In this document: piece by piece, positions 18,229 to 26,324 of the stretch
Layout of the letters: the number at the start of each line of letters is the position of its first letter
Numbering within the stretch: the first letter of the stretch is position 1
Assembly: GCF_003721595.1 (NCBI RefSeq)
Contig: NZ_RJJR01000008.1
Location: forward strand, 230,926 to 294,925
Reading direction: 5' to 3'
Length of the DNA stretch: 64,000 bases
Source of the DNA: Hanamia caeni
Lineage (GTDB): Bacteria > Bacteroidota > Bacteroidia > Chitinophagales > Chitinophagaceae
The notes under the pieces: generated by a model
What the model saw: only the letters and a program-made list of their open reading frames with translations
Told to the model about the DNA's origin: nothing
The model's database searches: none
Program-made: the position numbers and the translations under genes

Positions 18229-19014
18229 ATGGACAGTGAAGCAACAAATAATGCTAAAAAAGATTTAGTGAATTACGCGCTCTTTCTGGCCGATAGTTCA
18301 TTAATTATGGGTCATCGTCTCAGCGAATGGACTGGCCACGGGCCAATGATTGAGCAGGATATCGCTATCACCAATATCGCTCTTGATTTAATCGGACAGG
18401 CACGAAATTTTTATCAATATGCTGCTGAAGTAATCAATATTCAAAATGATAAAAAAGTTACGGAAGACGACCTTGCGTATTTAAGAGATGCAAACGAATT
18501 TAAAAATTTATTGATTACCGAACTTCCGAATGGAGATTGGGCGTTCACTATCAGCAAACTTTTTTTGTTTAGCACCTGGCAATTTTATTTTTACCAAACC
18601 TTAATTTATTCAAAAGACGAACAATTGGCAGCAATCGCTGAAAAATCATTGAAAGAAGTTACTTATCATGTAATATGGAGCGGCGACTGGGTTATAAGGT
18701 TAGGCGATGGAACCGAAGAAAGTAAAAACAGGATGAAAAAAGCTGTTTTGAATTTATGGCCTTACACTGGTGAAATGTTTATTCCTGCTGCTTTTGAAGA
18801 CAATTTAAAAAATAGTGTGTCCATCAACTTTAGTAACATGCAAAATGACTGGATTGAAAAAGTAAAATTAGTTTTTTCAGAAGCGACTCTTTCTATTCCC
18901 GAAAAAATGTGGATGCAAAGTGGTGGCAAAAACGGTGTGCATACTGAACATTTAGGCTATATTCTTGCGGAAATGCAATTTATGCAAAGAGCATATCCGG
19001 GTTTGGAATGGTAA
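18229..19014 (+). CDS. paaC: Phenylacetyl-CoA epoxidase structural subunit PaaC
   Basis: A 261-aa ferritin-like subunit that pairs with PaaA. Characteristic segments are the N-terminal LADSSLIMGHRLSEW and GHGPMIEQDIAITNIALD followed by LIGQARNFYQYAAE, the helix EVTYHVIWSGDWVIRLGDGTEES, and the terminal HTEHLGYILAEMQFMQRAYPG. As in the family, the iron-binding ExxH pairs of PaaA are not conserved as a full set. Spacing to paaD is 24 bases. Confidence 0.96.
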   Translation: MDSEATNNAKKDLVNYALFLADSSLIMGHRLSEWTGHGPMIEQDIAITNIALDLIGQARNFYQYAAEVINIQNDKKVTEDDLAYLRDANEFKNLLITELPNGDWAFTISKLFLFSTWQFYFYQTLIYSKDEQLAAIAEKSLKEVTYHVIWSGDWVIRLGDGTEESKNRMKKAVLNLWPYTGEMFIPAAFEDNLKNSVSINFSNMQNDWIEKVKLVFSEATLSIPEKMWMQSGGKNGVHTEHLGYILAEMQFMQRAYPGLEW

Positions 19015-19038
19015 AAGCTATTCGTAATAAAAATTAAA

Positions 19039-19554
19039 ATGAACGAACAAAAAATAAATAGTAACCCTCCTGCCTTTTCTGAAACATGCGAGGCCTGGAA
19101 TATTTTGAGTTCCGTGAATGACCCGGAAATTCCTGTGATATCCATTGTTGACCTGGGAATTGTGCGGGATGTGAAATTTCATGAAGAAATGGTGGAAGTG
19201 ATTATCACACCCACATATAGCGGTTGCCCTGCGATGGATTTTATTGGTGCAAACATTAAACAGGCGCTTACAGAAAATGGTTTTAAAAATATAAAAATTA
19301 CGCACCGGCTTTCTCCGGCATGGACAACCGATTGGATGACTGACGAAGGAAAACAAAAATTAAAAGCTTTCGGTATAGCTCCGCCGGTCGGCAAATCTTT
19401 TGATAAAGATTATTTGGAAACTCAGGAAGTGGAATGCCCTCATTGTCATTCTTTAAACACACAATTGATTAGCCAGTTTGGGTCAACGTCCTGTAAAGCC
19501 CTTTATCAATGCAACAATTGTTGTGAGCCTTTTGATTATTTTAAATGTCATTAA
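19039..19554 (+). CDS. paaD: Phenylacetyl-CoA epoxidase assembly protein PaaD
   Basis: A 171-aa protein with an N-terminal MIP18/DUF59 domain (SSVNDPEIPVISIVDLGIVRDV and TPTYSGCPAMDFI) and a C-terminal Cys-rich segment (CPHC ... SCKALYQCNNC ... C) likely to bind zinc or an Fe-S centre. PaaD is thought to help mature the iron centres of the epoxidase, as DUF59 proteins do in Fe-S assembly. The C-terminal extension distinguishes it from generic SufT-like proteins. It sits between paaC and paaG. Confidence 0.95.
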   Translation: MNEQKINSNPPAFSETCEAWNILSSVNDPEIPVISIVDLGIVRDVKFHEEMVEVIITPTYSGCPAMDFIGANIKQALTENGFKNIKITHRLSPAWTTDWMTDEGKQKLKAFGIAPPVGKSFDKDYLETQEVECPHCHSLNTQLISQFGSTSCKALYQCNNCCEPFDYFKCH

Positions 19555-19596
19555 ATACCTTTCTGAAAAATTATTTCTCAACTCCAAATTCCCTTT

Positions 19597-20373
19597 ATGC
19601 CTTCCATCCTTTTTGAAATAAAAAATTCTATCGCGTTCATCACCTTAAACCGGCCAGAGAAATACAATGCCTTCAATCGTGAAATGGCTTTATTGCTACA
19701 GGATAGACTGGATGAATGTGAAACAAATATTTCTGTTCGCTGTGTTTGCATTTCGGGAGCAGGGAAAGCGTTCAGTTCCGGCCAGGATCTGGCAGAAGTA
19801 TTGGACAAAAATGCTCCTCCATTAGATAAAGCTGTTTCTGAACATTATAATCCGATTATAAAAAAAATAAGAAATTTAAGCAAACCAGTAATGGCTGTTG
19901 TCAATGGAATCGCTGCCGGCGCCGGCGCCAATATTGCTTTATGTTGTGATGTGGTTATTGCTACCGAAAGCGCTTCGTTCATACAGGCTTTTAGCAAAAT
20001 TGGACTGATCCCCGATTGCGGAGGCACTTTCTTTTTGCCACGGCTGATCGGGTTTCAAAAAGCGTCAGCCTTGATGATGCTCGGCGATAAAATTTCTGCA
20101 GCAGAAGCAGAAAAAATGGGGATGATTTATAAATGTTTTCCAGATAATGGAATTGTTGCTGAAGCAGAAAAAATTGCGAATCAATTATCAAAATCCGCCA
20201 CGCGTGCTTTGGCTTTTACCAAAGAAGCATTGAACAAAAGTTTTTACCAGGATTTAGAACAACAATTACAAACTGAAGATTTATTGCAGCAGAAATCCGC
20301 TTCTACCAACGATTTTAAAGAAGGTATTGCCGCATTTATCGAAAAGAGAAACCCTGATTTTAAAGGAGACTAA
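19597..20373 (+). CDS. paaG: Enoyl-CoA hydratase/isomerase, probable 1,2-epoxyphenylacetyl-CoA isomerase PaaG
   Basis: A 258-aa crotonase-fold enzyme. Oxyanion-hole strands are AFSSGQDL and VNGIAAGAG. The position of the second catalytic acid reads GLIPDCGGTFFLPR with Asp140, the PaaG pattern rather than the Glu of typical enoyl-CoA hydratases. PaaG converts the ring epoxide to an oxepin for hydrolytic ring opening, which fits its place directly after paaABCD. The genes for the following steps (paaZ, paaH, paaJ, paaK) are not in this window. PaaF-type hydratase is the main alternative. Confidence 0.88.
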   Translation: MPSILFEIKNSIAFITLNRPEKYNAFNREMALLLQDRLDECETNISVRCVCISGAGKAFSSGQDLAEVLDKNAPPLDKAVSEHYNPIIKKIRNLSKPVMAVVNGIAAGAGANIALCCDVVIATESASFIQAFSKIGLIPDCGGTFFLPRLIGFQKASALMMLGDKISAAEAEKMGMIYKCFPDNGIVAEAEKIANQLSKSATRALAFTKEALNKSFYQDLEQQLQTEDLLQQKSASTNDFKEGIAAFIEKRNPDFKGD

Positions 20374-20442
20374 AAGACGAGGTTAAGAAAGTTTAGATGG
20401 TTTAGATGGGGGGCAAAATAAAAATCCGCTTTATTTATTAAT

Positions 20443-20994
20443 TTACTGCTGCGCCATTTCACACAGCTTATTCACGGTGTTCCAGTTTCGTGTAGTAGCG
20501 CTGACTTTTAACTTATTTTCAAAAAATTTATTGGATAATTTAGTCTCGCCATAGCTACCAGGAATGTGCAGATAAATTTCCTTGCCTTTAATTATAAATC
20601 GATCCGGAGAAAAATCTACTTCTTTTATTTGCTCTATTTTTCCCCCGTCAGGTGTTTCTGAAAGAAAAGTAACATGCAGTTTTTTGACATCAATATTCTT
20701 TTCTTTTGTGAAAGAATTTTGTGACAGAATCTTTTCCAACTCTTCTTTGGTTCTGATAATCACCGGAACTTCAAATTTGTATTTTGTAGAAATAGCTTTT
20801 TCAATTTTCCTGGCCAGTTGTATGTCCGAAATTTTTGAATCGCTTTTAAAAACCAGATTCCCACTTTGTATATAGGTTTTTACCTCACTAAATTTTAAAC
20901 TTTCATATAATTTTTTTAAGTCGGCCATCAGGATTTTTTTTTGACCGCTCACATTAATGCCGCGCAGTATAGAAATAAAAGTTTGCATTTTCAA
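20443..20994 (-). CDS. DUF1697 family protein
   Basis: A 183-aa protein starting with the family signature FISILRGINVSGQKKILMADLK, then SGNLVFKS, and the later block LHVTFLSETPD and the C-terminal ATTRNWNTVNKL segment. DUF1697 proteins are small soluble proteins common in soil and aquatic bacteria; no function is established. It converges with paaG (69 bases between the stops) and is probably monocistronic. Confidence 0.93.
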   Translation of the reverse strand: MKMQTFISILRGINVSGQKKILMADLKKLYESLKFSEVKTYIQSGNLVFKSDSKISDIQLARKIEKAISTKYKFEVPVIIRTKEELEKILSQNSFTKEKNIDVKKLHVTFLSETPDGGKIEQIKEVDFSPDRFIIKGKEIYLHIPGSYGETKLSNKFFENKLKVSATTRNWNTVNKLCEMAQQ

Positions 20995-21190
20995 ATATCT
21001 GTTATTTTCTTTTCCGCAAAATCAATTTACCATTTATATCTTTTTTTTTCCATTCATAAAAATCCATCTTTCTGTAAAATCTAATGAAACCCTTTGCCAT
21101 AAAGGATTTGAAAGGAATTTTACTTGCTTGAATGCGTGAGCTACCTGAAAAAAGCAGGTAGCATGTATTGCATAGTATTGTGAAACACCA

Positions 21191-21198
21191 TATATTTG
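21191..21198 (+). promoter_or_regulatory. -7 promoter element for the PadR-PspC operon
   Basis: TATATTTG fits TAnnTTTG and lies 38 bases before the PadR ATG. PadR regulators usually repress their own operon, so an operator may overlap this site (inference). Confidence 0.5.
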
Positions 21199-21236
21199 TA
21201 TTGAAATTAAAAGTTTCCTGATTTAAATCCAGAAAA

Positions 21237-21575
21237 ATGAATATTGACAACACAGCAAGCCAGATGCGAAAAGGGGTTTTGGAATTTTGCATTTTGTCGA
21301 TAATAAAGCTAGGCGAAGCTTACCCGAGCGATATTATTGACATCATGAAATCTGCCAACCTTAATATCCTGGAAGGAACATTATATCCGTTACTCACCAG
21401 GTTGAAAAACGCTGAATTTTTAACTTACCGCTGGGTAGAGAGCAACAGTGGCCCCCCAAGAAAATATTTTTCATTAACAGAAAAAGGGGCAAAATTCTAC
21501 GAAGAACTGGAAGCTACATGGCTCGAACTTGCAGGAGCGGTTGAAACTATCACAAGCAAAAACAAAGAGCAATAA
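21237..21575 (+). CDS. PadR-family transcriptional regulator
   Basis: A 112-aa winged-helix protein: MRKGVLEFCILSIIKLGEAYPSDI, then LNILEGTLYPLLTRLKNAEFL and the wing SGPPRKYFSLTEKG. This is the compact single-domain PadR form. It lies 30 bases before a large PspC-domain membrane protein; the pairing PadR plus PspC is recurrent in Bacteroidota and suggests the regulator controls an envelope-stress type protein. The ligand is unknown. Confidence 0.95.
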   Translation: MNIDNTASQMRKGVLEFCILSIIKLGEAYPSDIIDIMKSANLNILEGTLYPLLTRLKNAEFLTYRWVESNSGPPRKYFSLTEKGAKFYEELEATWLELAGAVETITSKNKEQ

Positions 21576-21605
21576 ACAACTTAACAACCAATAAACAGAA
21601 TTAAA

Positions 21606-23852
21606 ATGAAAAAGGTAATCAATATAAATTTCCAGGGATTGATAGTGCCGATAGAAGAAAGTTCTTATGAATTACTGCAACAATATATAGAGAGCCTGCG
21701 CCGCTATTTTGCCCAGGAAGAAGGAAGGGATGAAATCATCAACGACATAGAAAGCCGTATAAGCGAGCTTTTCCAGGAGCGCTTAAAGGGGGGTAGCACC
21801 TGCATTACGGATGAGGATGTGAATGCCATCATCCGGAATATGGGCCGTCCTGAGGATTTTGAAGAAGCCGAAAAGGGCGATTCGAAAGAAGATTTTGCAG
21901 GTGAACCTGAAAGCGCAAAAACACACAGATCCTACCAGGGCGACTGGAGCTGGAAGGGAAAGCGCCTTTACAGGGATGAAAATAATAAAATACTGGGCGG
22001 CGTCTGCAGCGGTATTGCTGCTTATTTCGGAATTGACCCCGTAATAGTGAGAATCGTATTTATCGTTTCCGGCATTGGATTTCTCGCGTATATCCTTTTA
22101 TGGATGTTTGTCCCCGGAAGCAGCCAGGTTGAAAATGGCGTGCGCAAAAGATTGTATAGAAATCCTGATGGAAAGATTTTAGGAGGGGTATGCAATGGAA
22201 TCGGAAGCTATTTTGATGTGAATCCCTGGTTGCCGAGATTTATCTTTTTGATACCTTTCATTACTTTCTTCTTCAGATGGGGGCATTTTGGGCCGTTTAC
22301 CTTTCCGCATTTTTTAAGCTTTTCTTTTAGCCCCGGTAGTTTTATCGTATACATTATTTTGTGGCTGGTAATTCCTGAAGCTACTACTACCACAGAAAAG
22401 CTGGAAATGAAGGGCGAAAAAATTGACCTCAATTCAATTAAGAATTCCGTGCTGAAAGAAATGCAGGAAGTAGGCGAAAGAGTAGGAAAAATGGGAAAAG
22501 AGATGGGTGAAAAAATTGGCAAAATGGGTATGGAAGCCGGGCAGACAGCAGGTGAAAAAGGTGCATCTGTGGGCCGCGACATTCATCATGCTGCCACCAA
22601 AACCTCAGGTGCCTTAGGCAACATAATAATCACGCTTCTTAAAATTTTTATGTATTTCATTTTAGGATGTGTAGCCCTGGTGGTCATCTTCGCATTATTT
22701 GGCATCGCCACTGTAGCTATCGGATTATTTCCACTAAAAAACTTTGTACTCACTGATGGCTGGCAAAATCTGTTTGCATGGGGGACCCTTATATTTTTTA
22801 TCGCAGTTCCCGTAATAGGTATTATTACATTCATAATAAGAAGATTTGCCCGTATCAGAAAATCAAACCGTCTAATGCGCTGGTCGTTTTTGAGCTTGTG
22901 GTTTTTGGGAATTGTTTGTTTTGTCGGCCTGATTGTATCAGTAGGACGCGATTTCAGAAACATTAGTTCCTTAAATGAGGAAGTAGTAAGCCTCCAAAAT
23001 CCAACGGTACAAAGCCTGGAAGTTAAGCCTCTCCAGAATATAAATTACCGACGCATAGGTTGGTTTAATTTTGAGCCATTTGGCACGTATGGCTCAACTG
23101 ATACTGCCTTTATAGGAAATGTAAAAGTCAGGATTACAAAGTCACCAACAGATAGCTTTAGGGTGAGCATTCTAAAAATGTCTAACGGAAGAACAAGACG
23201 GGCGGCAGATACCATGCTTTCAAAAATTAATTATAACATAAGCCAGGTAGATTCGGTTCTAATGATGGACAGGGCAATTACTATCAATACAACAGATAAA
23301 TTCCGCAATCAATTTGTGGAAGTAACTATTGCTGTTCCGGTTGGGCACTATATTAAAATTGATAAAAGCTTTTCGAACGGAAACCGTGTCAGGTTTAGCG
23401 GATTCTGGGATGGCCGGGATTGGTATTTTTACAACAATGATAACGAGAATGACTACGATTTTGAATATGGAGAAAAATATATCATGAAAGAAGACGGTCT
23501 CTACAATTTGGAGGGCAGGCGTTCAAACTTAAACGATGGCAATTGGAACGATAATTCGTCCGATAATTCATCTTCTCCAAATACCAACAATTCACAAGAT
23601 GGATACCGTTACCATCACAATATTGACTCATTAAAATCTGTACAGGATGAACAGCTTAAAACCATGGAACAGAAAATGGATTCTGTAAAGTCAGCAAATA
23701 AAAAAGAATTGGAAAGGGTAAAAGATTCTCTTCAAAAGGAAAAAGACGAGATCAATCAAAAATTAGAAAAATTAAACAAGCGCACAGCTTCTTATCAGAA
23801 CAACTTCAGCCCGGATAATGAAACCTTTTTCACCTTCACGATGCATATCTAA
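21606..23852 (+). CDS. Membrane protein with two PspC domains
   Basis: A 748-aa membrane protein. Residues 1-90 form a helical N-terminal domain. Two PspC domains follow: ~119-171 (KRLYRDENNKILGGVCSGIAAYFG) and ~181-259 (KRLYRNPDGKILGGVCNGIGSYF), each ending in a membrane segment. Residues ~290-330 are a Gly-rich amphipathic repeat (VGKMGKEMGEKIGKMG). Three more membrane segments lie at ~345-445, then an extracytoplasmic domain, an Asn/Ser-rich linker, and a coiled coil at ~655-730. PspC proteins sense or stabilise the stressed inner membrane in Proteobacteria; the role here is inferred only. A terminator follows. Confidence 0.9.
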   Translation: MKKVININFQGLIVPIEESSYELLQQYIESLRRYFAQEEGRDEIINDIESRISELFQERLKGGSTCITDEDVNAIIRNMGRPEDFEEAEKGDSKEDFAGEPESAKTHRSYQGDWSWKGKRLYRDENNKILGGVCSGIAAYFGIDPVIVRIVFIVSGIGFLAYILLWMFVPGSSQVENGVRKRLYRNPDGKILGGVCNGIGSYFDVNPWLPRFIFLIPFITFFFRWGHFGPFTFPHFLSFSFSPGSFIVYIILWLVIPEATTTTEKLEMKGEKIDLNSIKNSVLKEMQEVGERVGKMGKEMGEKIGKMGMEAGQTAGEKGASVGRDIHHAATKTSGALGNIIITLLKIFMYFILGCVALVVIFALFGIATVAIGLFPLKNFVLTDGWQNLFAWGTLIFFIAVPVIGIITFIIRRFARIRKSNRLMRWSFLSLWFLGIVCFVGLIVSVGRDFRNISSLNEEVVSLQNPTVQSLEVKPLQNINYRRIGWFNFEPFGTYGSTDTAFIGNVKVRITKSPTDSFRVSILKMSNGRTRRAADTMLSKINYNISQVDSVLMMDRAITINTTDKFRNQFVEVTIAVPVGHYIKIDKSFSNGNRVRFSGFWDGRDWYFYNNDNENDYDFEYGEKYIMKEDGLYNLEGRRSNLNDGNWNDNSSDNSSSPNTNNSQDGYRYHHNIDSLKSVQDEQLKTMEQKMDSVKSANKKELERVKDSLQKEKDEINQKLEKLNKRTASYQNNFSPDNETFFTFTMHI

Positions 23853-23871
23853 GCTTTTTGGGTGTTTAGTT

Positions 23872-23904
23872 GGGGCCCTTATGCAAATGCATGGGGCCTT
23901 TTTA
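23872..23904 (+). terminator. Rho-independent terminator after the PspC gene
   Basis: GGCCC pairs with GGGCC, an inner ATGCA pairs with TGCAT, and a T-rich tail follows. It lies 20 bases past the stop codon. Confidence 0.75.
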
Positions 23905-24319
23905 TTGAACGCAATACAGACATCCTTTGTGCTTATTTTAGCCGGTTTGATGTATAGAGTCTAATTCAAAAAAGCGGTCTTTTCAAAGAGGGGCAAACAA
24001 ATTTGTTAGAAAAATGACGGGCAAATTTGTTAAACTTATCAAAACACTTTTTTCTTTAAAGCACTGGTTAATACTTGTTTAAATTTATTGCTAACCCAAG
24101 ATGGCAGACATATTAAGGGAATGCTTAATTTCCGGCTTGCATTTTAGGAGGGTGTAAGCTAAATTTGCATGGTTTTTGCACAATTCAGTAATCAGCAATA
24201 AATTCAACACATAAATTCAACATATAAATTCATCTTATTTTAAGAAAAACAACTGGTTTCCATTTATTCGAAGGCGTTTTTGTTACGTGAAATAATTATT
24301 TGACTAGAAAAAATTCTTT
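23905..24319. other. Long intergenic region with palindromes and short direct repeats
   Basis: No gene was recognised. It contains a perfect 12-bp palindrome AACAAATTTGTT at 23996-24007 with a second CAAATTTG core at 24022-24029, both preceded by GGGCAAA or GGCAAA. Three tandem copies of a 13-bp unit ATAAATTCAACAx lie at 24198-24234, the last one degenerate. These sit upstream of the lytic transglycosylase gene and could be regulatory. Confidence 0.5.
24198..24234. repeat. 13-bp direct repeats, about 2.8 copies
   Basis: Units ATAAATTCAACAC, ATAAATTCAACAT and ATAAATTCATC lie head to tail. Function unknown; the short, AT-rich unit could be replication slippage or a binding array. Confidence 0.6.
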
Positions 24320-25144
24320 ATGAAAAATATTCGATCAAAGAGCTTATTAACGTTGATTATAATTTTTTTTATAATTGGCTTTACCACTTCTGCTAAAAAT
24401 ATCATTGAATTCAAAGGCGATATTAATTATTCAGATTCTACTGAGGACTCTTCCGGAGTAATTACCACAATGGTTAAAAATCCCGCAAGGGTTGTTTATC
24501 CGTCGGTGCTGCGCGAGCACAGGGAAGAAAGTGCAGCTTATATAAAAAAATACGCTCACAAACAAAGAGATTTTATCATTTACATGTTCAGCCGGGGAAA
24601 AAATTATTTCCCAAAGGCCGCAAAGATTTTTGCCGAATTTGCTCTTCCTACAGAATTGCAGATGCTTCCGGCATTAGAATCTAACTTCCACGCAGATGCA
24701 GTATCCAGCGCCGGAGCGGTCGGGTATTGGCAATTTATGTCTGAGTTAGCTCATGATTATGGCCTGAAGACCGGAAAAGTAGATGAAAGAAAAAATTTCG
24801 ATAAATCAACCGTCGCTGCTGCTAAGTTTTTTCGTGATCAGTTAGATTATTTCGATAATGACCTGCTATTAGCGGTAGCAGCTTTTAATTGTGGCACTGG
24901 TGGCGTAAGATCAGCTATTAAAAAAGCAAATGTTTCTGATCCCGATTTCTGGGATGTAAAACAATATCTTCCCAAAGAAACACGGCTTTTTGTGATGAAA
25001 TTTATAGCCCTAAACGTAATCTCTGCTAATTATCATAAATTTCTCCATCGCAAACTTAATTTCGATGAGCCAGGTTTGATGCAACTCGCTTATAAGGATT
25101 CTTCACTTGCTGACATCAATACAACTTCACAAAACCCATTGTAA
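24320..25144 (+). CDS. Lytic transglycosylase (SLT domain)
   Basis: A 274-aa exported murein-cleaving enzyme with an N-terminal signal segment (residues ~7-25). The SLT fold is recognised by FALPTELQMLPALESNFHADA with likely catalytic Glu120, then AGAVGYWQFM and LLAVAAFNCGTGGVR. It resembles the catalytic part of MltD but has no LysM repeats, so it is shorter than typical MltD. It would cut glycan strands to 1,6-anhydro ends during growth or insertion of envelope machines. It is followed 35 bases later by the radical SAM gene, which has its own promoter-like element. Confidence 0.9.
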   Translation: MKNIRSKSLLTLIIIFFIIGFTTSAKNIIEFKGDINYSDSTEDSSGVITTMVKNPARVVYPSVLREHREESAAYIKKYAHKQRDFIIYMFSRGKNYFPKAAKIFAEFALPTELQMLPALESNFHADAVSSAGAVGYWQFMSELAHDYGLKTGKVDERKNFDKSTVAAAKFFRDQLDYFDNDLLLAVAAFNCGTGGVRSAIKKANVSDPDFWDVKQYLPKETRLFVMKFIALNVISANYHKFLHRKLNFDEPGLMQLAYKDSSLADINTTSQNPL

Positions 25145-25167
25145 AACAGCGATTCGATTTTAGCGGT

Positions 25168-25175
25168 TATCTTTG
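25168..25175 (+). promoter_or_regulatory. -7 promoter element directly before the radical SAM gene
   Basis: TATCTTTG matches TAnnTTTG and ends only 4 bases before the ATG at 25180, predicting a leaderless or nearly leaderless transcript. The same 4-base arrangement occurs at mnmG. Confidence 0.5.
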
Positions 25176-25179
25176 AGGT

Positions 25180-26211
25180 ATGCCAAAGGTGAATTACAAT
25201 GATGCTGTAAATTTTTTTTCAAAGCTTACGGCCCGAAGATTATGGAATGCGACCAAAGTTTACTCCAGTTATTATATCACATTATTTTTTAAAAAACCGG
25301 TGCAATGGGGCCTGCCGGTTTCTATTTCTTTTGAGCCGACCACTTCGTGTAATCTAAGATGCCCTGAATGCCCCAGTGGATTGCGGCAATTTACACGTGC
25401 GCGCGGCATGCTGAAAAAAGATTTTTTTACCAAAACGATAGATGAAGTTTATAAGGATATTATTTATCTCATTTTTTATTTCCAGGGCGAACCATACTTA
25501 AACAGGAATTTCCTGGAAATGGTTTCTTATGCTTCTGCTAAAGGGTTATACACTGCGACGTCGACCAACGGTCATTTTCTAACCGATGAAATGGCAAAAA
25601 AAACGGTAGAAAGCGGGCTTGACAGGCTTATTATTTCATTGGATGGCACTACGCAGGAAGTTTATGAACAATATCGCCGCGAAGGAAATATTGAGAAGGT
25701 GATCGAAGGAGCAAGAAATATTGTAAAATGGAAAAAGCAATTAAAGAGCAAAACTCCTTTTGTGTTTTTTCAGTTCCTTGTAGTAAAACCAAACGAACAC
25801 CAGATTGAAGATGTAAAGAAACTGGCTAAAGATGTTGGAGTGGATGAGGTTCGGTTTAAAACAGCACAGGTATATGACTACGAAAATGATCCCAATCAAT
25901 TGATTCCCGAGAATCAAAAATTCAGCCGGTATAAGAAAGATAAAAAGGGACATCATATTGCAAAAAACAAGCTCCAAAATCATTGTTCCAGGCTATGGGA
26001 AGCCAATGTAATTACCTGGGACGGAAAAGTAGTACCGTGCTGTTTTGATAAAGATGCCTCTCACCAGTTGGGCGACTTAAAAAAAGAATCTTTTAAAGAA
26101 GTATGGCAAAATAATAATTATAAAAAATTCCGGAAGGATATCACTACGAGCCGTAAAAACATTGACATCTGCGCTAATTGTAGCGAAGGTTTGTCGGTTT
26201 GGAAAAAATAA
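25180..26211 (+). CDS. Radical SAM protein with SPASM-type C-terminus
   Basis: A 343-aa radical S-adenosylmethionine enzyme. The first 4Fe-4S cluster ligands are Cys57, Cys61 and Cys64 in TTSCNLRCPECPSG. The C-terminal part has the SPASM pattern: NHCSRLWEANVITWDGKVVPCC, a GDL element, and DICANC at the end, giving sites for auxiliary Fe-S clusters. Family members modify peptides or proteins, or complete cofactors. No obvious small precursor peptide is encoded next to it, so the substrate is unknown. An AI-2E-type permease gene follows in the same direction. Confidence 0.9.
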   Translation: MPKVNYNDAVNFFSKLTARRLWNATKVYSSYYITLFFKKPVQWGLPVSISFEPTTSCNLRCPECPSGLRQFTRARGMLKKDFFTKTIDEVYKDIIYLIFYFQGEPYLNRNFLEMVSYASAKGLYTATSTNGHFLTDEMAKKTVESGLDRLIISLDGTTQEVYEQYRREGNIEKVIEGARNIVKWKKQLKSKTPFVFFQFLVVKPNEHQIEDVKKLAKDVGVDEVRFKTAQVYDYENDPNQLIPENQKFSRYKKDKKGHHIAKNKLQNHCSRLWEANVITWDGKVVPCCFDKDASHQLGDLKKESFKEVWQNNNYKKFRKDITTSRKNIDICANCSEGLSVWKK

Positions 26212-26324
26212 ATTTTTAATCTGCCGGGCCCCGCTAACAATGATACAATTTGCCTTATGAAAGCTTTTTAATCTTCCCTAAAAGACTTTCCCACCGACAC
26301 TTTTTTATTAGTATTTTTATATTA

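Noticed and set aside
24281..24292. ACGTGAAA-containing sequence resembling half a parS site
   Set aside because: Only about 12 of 16 bases match the parS consensus and the left arm is wrong.
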